Source: Buttiauxella selenatireducens (GTDB lineage Bacteria > Pseudomonadota > Gammaproteobacteria > Enterobacterales > Enterobacteriaceae). Taken from it: a DNA stretch of 64,000 nucleotides. Shown in pieces: positions 59,016 through 64,000 of the stretch. The stretch lies in NCBI RefSeq assembly GCF_031432975.1, contig NZ_CP133838.1:2852001-2916000 (forward strand), given 5' to 3'. Every line of letters starts with the position of its first letter. Within the stretch, counting starts at the first letter, position 1. Below the pieces are notes generated by a model. The model had not been told where the DNA came from, did no database searches, and saw only the letters and a list, made by a program, of their open reading frames with translations. Position numbers and translations under genes: made by a program.

Positions 59016-60516
59016 TCATGCTTTCTCTAATCAGTTCACGCTGCCGTTCAATGTAACACGGTGGCCTAGTGAAGTTTGATTTCACTTGCTCAAGTGGAGG
59101 AGCAATGAAAAAATCAGGAATTACCTGCCCGCTTCCGGTCATTATTGATGTTGAGTGTATATCCATTTGAAAAATAGGAACGTTATAATGAATCAAACTT
59201 TCTGCTTCATATGGTATTAATTCGGCAAAGCGTGGGTGAGCACCATCATAATGTAAATACTCATTAATCAATACGCTGAATTTTTCATCGATATTCAAAC
59301 TTGTTCCAGGGTGAATGATTTTATTAATAACAAGCATGTAGTAAGCAGTAGTCCTGATGAGATAACGAGGTTTCATTGTGGTTGTTTTTCCGAGGAGCGA
59401 AATTATTTCACTCGCATGAGAAAGTAGTTTTTCGTATCCATTTTCGTATCCTAAAATAACATTATCAATGTAATCATCGGGCAATACAGGATTACCTCCG
59501 TGGTGAGGGTAGTTATGTGTCCTCTTTAGAAAACCTTGCTCATAGTGAACCTGGATTTGTTCACTTCCATCATTAACTGCATGTGGATAAGTATATGATT
59601 GAAAAATGTTGGTTACAGCAGTTATAGCTGAAGTATGACCTATGCCGTTGCTGAGAACTTCTGGACTTTGAAGTAACCCGCTTTGATAAATAGAACTTTC
59701 ATAATCGGGATCATCTGAAAAGAAATACTGAAAACTCGTTTCTGAGTCAATAAAATAAACACGATTCTTGTCTACGATAAAATTATCAAAATGACAATCA
59801 TTTATATTTAATAAGTCTGCCAGTGCCAGTATATTCCCATATTGGGTATAGACCTGTTCAGCATTTTCTGGAGCTGACAGAGGCTGATTAGGAATGAATT
59901 TCTGCCATATGTGCGTTTTCATGCTAAGCGTTTCTGGGCAGACGGCTTTAAGTCCTGAAATATTGCAAATTTTATTGAGAACACATTCAATTTGTGCATC
60001 ACGAGGTTTATACACAACATGTTGATCATTGACAGTTAACAGCACTGGTTGTTGGCCATTCTCATGGCGGTCGCCACCGAGAATATCAATAACCCCAGTA
60101 TGAATCACTGATGGAAAATAAAAATTCTCCGTCAGTAAAGCTTTATCTTTCAATAGCCGATCTGAAAATATGTCCAGACACTGCAATGTAGATTCGCAGA
60201 CATGCGCAGCAAGTTTTTCCACAAATTCATTCTTACCTCTTATACTTTCCCTCCACTCTTCATCACTATTTTTAAAATATTGTTTGTATCGATCTGTAGA
60301 TGAAACCTCCTGCTCTAGAAGCCATTTGTCAAAGGAAACAACAAAATCTGGCAAATATATCTGATCCAGTGTTTCTGCGAGTTGCCTCAGCACGCCAGAA
60401 TACTCCCATCCAAGCAAACCTTTTGACGACAAAAGCATTTTCAACCGGGAGTCAAATGATTGCAAATGGGGATAGAATAAATATGCACGATATGGTTCTG
60501 TAACATGATATTTCAT
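58996..60516 (-). CDS. Stand-alone LanM-type dehydratase (DUF4135) lacking the LanC cyclase domain
   Basis: A 506-residue protein matching only the dehydratase half of class II lanthipeptide synthetases, which activate Ser/Thr with ATP and eliminate phosphate to give Dha/Dhb. Kinase-like residues are present: Lys170 (HVVYKPRD), D240xH242xxN245 (NINDCHFDNFIV) and D257/E259 (VYFIDSETSF). Elimination-type residues are Arg388/Thr389-390 (RYLIRTTAYY). The terminal ESLIHYNVPIFQMD matches the end of the LanM dehydratase, after which the zinc-binding LanC domain (~400 residues) is absent, with no separate LanC in the window. ATG 60516 follows GGAG. It is 75 bases downstream of the precursor gene. Confidence 0.87.
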   Translation of the reverse strand: MKYHVTEPYRAYLFYPHLQSFDSRLKMLLSSKGLLGWEYSGVLRQLAETLDQIYLPDFVVSFDKWLLEQEVSSTDRYKQYFKNSDEEWRESIRGKNEFVEKLAAHVCESTLQCLDIFSDRLLKDKALLTENFYFPSVIHTGVIDILGGDRHENGQQPVLLTVNDQHVVYKPRDAQIECVLNKICNISGLKAVCPETLSMKTHIWQKFIPNQPLSAPENAEQVYTQYGNILALADLLNINDCHFDNFIVDKNRVYFIDSETSFQYFFSDDPDYESSIYQSGLLQSPEVLSNGIGHTSAITAVTNIFQSYTYPHAVNDGSEQIQVHYEQGFLKRTHNYPHHGGNPVLPDDYIDNVILGYENGYEKLLSHASEIISLLGKTTTMKPRYLIRTTAYYMLVINKIIHPGTSLNIDEKFSVLINEYLHYDGAHPRFAELIPYEAESLIHYNVPIFQMDIHSTSIMTGSGQVIPDFFIAPPLEQVKSNFTRPPCYIERQRELIRESMNVHIRQ

Positions 60517-60556
60517 TTCCCAGCTCCAACCTGTTTGGTGGCCATTTTACTTTAAG

Positions 60557-60578
60557 GGTGGCACCAAATAGTGCCACC
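60557..60578 (-). promoter_or_regulatory. Intercistronic hairpin between precursor and dehydratase genes
   Basis: GGTGGCAC and GTGCCACC form a perfect 8-bp stem with a 6-base loop, 14 bases after the precursor stop. No strong T-tract follows, so it is likely a leaky terminator or 3'-end stabiliser that raises precursor over enzyme levels, a layout common in bacteriocin and lanthipeptide operons. Function is inferred. Confidence 0.65.
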
Positions 60579-60591
60579 GCTTAGTATCATT

Positions 60592-60768
60592 TTAAATAAA
60601 GAACTCTTCAGAAACCTCTTCAAGTTCTTTAATCAAAATATCTTCGGCACTAATGTATGGCCCTCCACCGCAGTCGCAAGTACCGCTAGCGCAATCCTTT
60701 CCACTATTTGCCATATAGCCACGAATTTCAGATATTTTTTTCGATGTTACTTCTACGATACGTTCCAT
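60592..60768 (-). CDS. RiPP precursor peptide, 58 residues
   Basis: ATG 60768 follows GAGG (TTGAGGTAAATAATG) and ends in TAA at 60592; the gene was below usual ORF length limits. Residues 1-21 are a mixed/basic helix (MERIVEVTSKKISEIRGYMAN). Residues 22-36 form the Cys-rich part SGKDCASGTCDCGGG. The tail (ISAEDILIKELEEVSEEFFI, 39-58) is acidic and helical, like a class II leader but at the C-terminus. Ser22, Ser28 and Thr30 each lie N-terminal to Cys26, Cys31 and Cys33, which allows three lanthionine-type rings. It is the first gene of the operon with the LanM-like dehydratase and an exporter. Confidence 0.8.
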   Translation of the reverse strand: MERIVEVTSKKISEIRGYMANSGKDCASGTCDCGGGPYISAEDILIKELEEVSEEFFI

Positions 60769-61675
60769 TATTTACCTCAACATGTTTAGTGATGATTAGT
60801 GTTAATTATGGTTTCGCGAAGTACTACTTGTGTGCACGTATTAATTAATAGCTTAACAGTATTTATATTTTTATGTGTCATGTCACACTTTCAATTATTT
60901 TGCCAATAAGAGTAGGAATGTACATACAAACTCCTGTCTATTAAACTGCTAATAGAACAATCCTATTGCTTTGTTTTACCTTGTTTTTTTATTTCATTTC
61001 ATCATGGAATAATAGCGATATTTAGAGTGCGAATAAAATTCATTTTTCTATTTATTGAAATAGATACGCTTTAAAAACTCACGGGCAATACATTTGAATT
61101 GAGATTATTCTTAATTACAGTTTACAAAAAACATTACGTGCATTTATTAGAAACTAAAGCACCTGGAAACATTTATTCCTATATCCAACAAGCATCAAAG
61201 TGCGTGTTTCAGCACCTGAAACTTATCATTAATTCTGGATACTATCAGCACCGTTATATTCGGCAGCTATTGATCAAAATGTGGGTGTTGCATTAAATAA
61301 TAAAAATTCAATTTTTTCCCTGGTGGGAGCCCCACTACGCTGCATGGATAATAGTTGTGTTAACCTTATTCGGCAGACACAGAAAATCGGATCAGCAAAG
61401 GAAGAGTGGGTTACTAATGAGATCAATGCAAAGTGATCTTCCCCTGCATATATGGACATGCACGCAACAAATGAGTTGCACTAAACCAACCACGGTTGAT
61501 GCTGCAGATTTGTAGGCATCAACGCCCTCTTCACGCCCACTGCGGCCTTATCAACAACAACGCCCCTTACGGAGCGTTGTGCGTTTTGTGTCATCAGTTC
61601 GCATTCAGCGCCTGGTAATACTGTAAACGTTATGTCCGGTTAGCCCATGCATCGGGGTGTACAGCATCTACCCAC
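60769..61675. other. 907-base AT-rich region upstream of the RiPP operon
   Basis: No supported gene; plus-strand frames near 61100-61300 look like chance ORFs. It must hold the promoter of the RiPP operon. A near-palindrome TGTGTCATGTCACA (60874-60887) lies about 106 bases upstream of the precursor start and could be an operator. A short GC hairpin (CAACGC...GCGTTG, 61557-61578) lies at the far end. Confidence 0.55.
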
Positions 61676-62113
61676 CTATTGCTGAGGTAACTTATACGCC
61701 TGGCGGGCTAGCAACTTCCATTGTCCGGCACTGTCTTTTTCCATGACCAGCATCACGCCAATTTTAACTTCACCCGCCGGTTTACCATTGTCATGCGTTT
61801 TTGCCTCCAGAGTATGGCGGACGATAGCGACATCCCCGTCAACCTGAACGGTTTGACCGCTAAAGTTCAGTGTCTGAAATCTGGACTCCCCTGTCACAAT
61901 CGCATCCACAAATTCGGCGTTATTTTGAATTTTTCCGTTTGAGTGACCATAACTCAGGGAAGGCAGACCGACTTTGTCCAGGCTGGTCTTTTCACCGCTG
62001 AGCATCGCAAGGCGCATATTTTCCACTGCTTCGGTCACCGCTTTAACATCGGTACTTTGTGCAAAGCAGGTGCTGCTTAACAGCAATAACGCCGTACAGA
62101 ATAATTTTTTCAC
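61676..62113 (-). CDS. Exported NTF2-like/SnoaL-like (DUF4440-type) protein
   Basis: A 145-residue protein with a signal peptide (KLFCTALLLLSSTCFAQS) and an NTF2-like fold sequence (LDKVGLPSLSYGHSNGKIQNNAEFVDAI... GDVAIVRHTLEAKTHD). GTG 62113 is preferred over ATG 62125 because GGAG lies 6 bases upstream. Periplasmic; function unknown. It lies between the RiPP operon and the VirB4-like gene. Confidence 0.78.
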   Translation of the reverse strand: MKKLFCTALLLLSSTCFAQSTDVKAVTEAVENMRLAMLSGEKTSLDKVGLPSLSYGHSNGKIQNNAEFVDAIVTGESRFQTLNFSGQTVQVDGDVAIVRHTLEAKTHDNGKPAGEVKIGVMLVMEKDSAGQWKLLARQAYKLPQQ

Positions 62114-62363
62114 GTTTATCTCCATTTATAAGTACTCAGGTCAAAGTTGACCCTCCGTTGTTCCTGGTTCCGAAAGTCGTGACAACAACAAAATCCCATG
62201 GAGGACAGCCAATGCCAGACATCAGATAAATAAAACAGATATCCATAAAAAACAAAATTGTATTTTATATATTTACGCTTCCATGTGAACTCGTTCACAA
62301 TTCGCTGTAAATAAGCCGTTGGCGCTTCAACAGCGAAAACTTAATGCTGTCAGTGCATGATTT

Positions 62364-64000
62364 TTATCCACTCAGCCCTCTTTGTCTGTCGAGTCTGCGT
62401 GCCACCAGAATCGCCGCATCCAGTTCGCTGATCCCCAGCTCGTGCATCAGTTGCGCCCGCTCGGCTTTCTCATGTTTCTCCGTCATGCCGAGTGCCAGAT
62501 ACAGGCTCGGCGGTACCACCCGGAACAGCGCTTCCACTTTGCTGGACAGCACCACGCCCTCGGTGTATTTATCCGGTGCCTTGCGGGCGGACAGCAGCAG
62601 TTCTCGCTGGGCCTCACTCGGCGTTTTGAACCGTTCCAGTTGCTCAACCTCTTCCGGGGGCATCACCAGCAGCTCCCACCACTCAATCATGTTCAGCAGC
62701 TTCTTCGCCTCATCCGGAAAATCACTGAGGTTTTGGGTGGCGAGCCACAGCCAGATCCCGAGTTTGCGCCACATCTTCGACCCTTTGGTCAGAAAACGGG
62801 CCAACAGCGGGTTGACGGTGATGATATGCGACTCATCGGTGATGTTGACGATGGGACGCGCCAGGTGCTGGTCACGTTCACCGAGGTTGTTGATGTGGTT
62901 AATCAGCGAGATATAGCTGATGGCAAGCTGGGCTTCGTATCCTTCGCGGGCAAAGGTCGCAAGATCAACCAGCGTGATATCCGCCTCCGGCCAGGCCTCC
63001 CCCTCGCGGTTAAACAACTCTCCTTCAAAGCCGGTGCAGAACAGGTTCATGGACTCTGCCATCTCATAGGCGCGGTTCCGACGACTCTCCGGCAGCGCAT
63101 TGTCTTTTGAAAGCGTAAACAACGCATCACGCACATCTTGCGTCAGCGTCTGGCGCATCGCCTGGTGGCAATGCGTGGCAGCATCAATAATCGCCTGGCG
63201 TATCATCGCCCGGTCAGGGCGGGTCAGTCGCGCATCTTCCCGCAATTCCCCACCAGTTATCATTAGTCGTGCCGTGATTTCCATCTCACCGAGAATATCG
63301 CGCGGATCGTCGCCAGTTTGCTCGCCACTGTCTTCCTCATCCGGCAATTCCGCGCTGACCGCCTCCCCGACCAGCCGCCACGCATCCGCAAACAGCGGCA
63401 ACGTGACGCCACTGCCGGGCCGAAGGCTGATGTTGTTCACCGTCAGCCCGTGGCGTTGGGCATAATCCGCCATCAGACCAAAGCTGTTGCCGGCGTCGAT
63501 GATAAACAGGCGCGGGCGATGCAGCGCCATCAGTTGAGCGATTTTCCCGTTGAGAGTGGCCGACTTCCCGGCCCCGGTGGGGCCCAGTAACAGCAGATGG
63601 GCATTTTTCGTCCGGTCGGCTTTGTTAAGCGGATCAAAATCCAGGGGCTCGCCGCCGCGATTAAAGTAACTAATACCGGGATTTCCGGTGCCGGTTTCCC
63701 GCCCGAACACCGGCAGCAGGCTGGCAATATGCTGAACAAAACAGAAGCGGGTATACAGGTGACGTTTATCGCGCGCCGGGTCAAAGCTTGCCGGTAACCA
63801 GCGCAGCCAGCTGGCGAGTGGAGCCACCTCATCGCCTTCTGCTACCGGCACCAGGCCGGCGTTGAGCAGCACGCTGTTAAGCTCACGCGTCTGTGTGTCA
63901 AGCGCCGGCACATCGTCTGCAGACAGGTAAAAGGCCAGCGTACTGCGGTAGAGCTTGTGGCCGTCCTTGAGCCAGGTTTTCACCTCCTGGCAGTCCCGGC
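62364..64000 (-). CDS. VirB4/TraC-like conjugative transfer ATPase (TIGR03744-like), 5' end outside window
   Basis: The frame is open through the right edge, so only the C-terminal ~545 residues of a protein usually near 900 are present. P-loop is LLLGPTGAGKSATLNGKIAQL, Walker B region RLFIIDAGNSFGLMADYAQRHG and a second motif ITDESHIITVNPLLARFL, as in VirB4-type ATPases that power the type IV mating channel. Family parts WLATQNLSDFPDEAKKLLNM fit the PFL_4706-like group. Its usual partner TIGR03757 lies 12 kb away across the cargo. Confidence 0.9.
   Translation of the reverse strand, partial: RDCQEVKTWLKDGHKLYRSTLAFYLSADDVPALDTQTRELNSVLLNAGLVPVAEGDEVAPLASWLRWLPASFDPARDKRHLYTRFCFVQHIASLLPVFGRETGTGNPGISYFNRGGEPLDFDPLNKADRTKNAHLLLLGPTGAGKSATLNGKIAQLMALHRPRLFIIDAGNSFGLMADYAQRHGLTVNNISLRPGSGVTLPLFADAWRLVGEAVSAELPDEEDSGEQTGDDPRDILGEMEITARLMITGGELREDARLTRPDRAMIRQAIIDAATHCHQAMRQTLTQDVRDALFTLSKDNALPESRRNRAYEMAESMNLFCTGFEGELFNREGEAWPEADITLVDLATFAREGYEAQLAISYISLINHINNLGERDQHLARPIVNITDESHIITVNPLLARFLTKGSKMWRKLGIWLWLATQNLSDFPDEAKKLLNMIEWWELLVMPPEEVEQLERFKTPSEAQRELLLSARKAPDKYTEGVVLSSKVEALFRVVPPSLYLALGMTEKHEKAERAQLMHELGISELDAAILVARRLDRQRGLSG

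Noticed and set aside
60787-60880. A 31-residue minus-strand ORF upstream of the precursor as a second RiPP substrate
   Set aside because: No ribosome binding site, AT-driven composition and only one Cys; better explained as promoter region.
61099-61296. Plus-strand 65-residue ORF upstream of the RiPP operon
   Set aside because: No good start context, AT-rich and no recognisable protein character.

Overview
The window is chromosomal DNA from a member of the Enterobacteriaceae. The narG-narK-narXL-ychO and ychN-chaC-chaA-kdsA-sirB1-sirB2-prmC-prfA-hemA-lolB-ispE-prs-dauA-ychH-pth-ychF blocks match the Escherichia coli order closely. A complete nasR/nasFEDCBA assimilatory nitrate locus, as known from Klebsiella oxytoca, lies between them. 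The genus cannot be fixed from sequence alone; a Klebsiella/Kluyvera/Buttiauxella-like host fits.

Region 1 (1-10.95 kb) is nitrate respiration: the 5' part of narG, narK, and the divergent narXL two-component system, with perfect FNR boxes upstream of narG and narK. A yihL-yihM-yihN operon (GntR regulator, TIM-barrel isomerase, MFS carrier) sits between narG and narK. Region 2 (11-23.5 kb) holds ychO, then the nitrate assimilation operon: NasF/E/D transporter, a single ORF joining NasC-like and NasB (nitrite reductase) modules, and NasA. A sigma-54 promoter and an ANTAR-type two-hairpin antitermination leader precede nasF, and nasR encodes the matching antiterminator. nasA carries an apparent frameshift that removes its C-terminal [2Fe-2S] module. 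Region 3 (23.6-39.3 kb) is conserved housekeeping sequence; chaB is absent beside chaC/chaA.

Region 4 (39.3 kb to the window end) is an integrative and conjugative element (ICE) of the PFGI-1/ICEHin1056 type, inserted just downstream of ychF. It contains a P4-type integrase, AlpA, a MobH/TraI_2 relaxase, a ribbon-helix-helix protein, ParA, RadC, TraG, and the TIGR03755, TIGR03756 and TIGR03757 proteins. A VirB4-like ATPase runs off the right edge.

About 12 kb of AT-richer cargo (50.1-62.3 kb) splits the conjugation genes between TIGR03757 and the VirB4-like ATPase. It holds a secreted protein, a Nudix hydrolase, two GNAT proteins, a putative metalloprotease, decayed genes, and a compact RiPP (ribosomally made, modified peptide) operon on the minus strand at 56.4-60.8 kb. 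That operon encodes a 58-residue Cys-containing precursor missed by ORF length cut-offs, a LanM-type dehydratase with no LanC cyclase domain, a short erythromycin-esterase-like protein, an overlooked 42-residue protein, and an ABC exporter without a C39 leader peptidase. The precursor looks inverted: its Ser/Thr/Cys core lies before an acidic, leader-like C-terminal helix. This operon is the strongest candidate for an undescribed system in the window.
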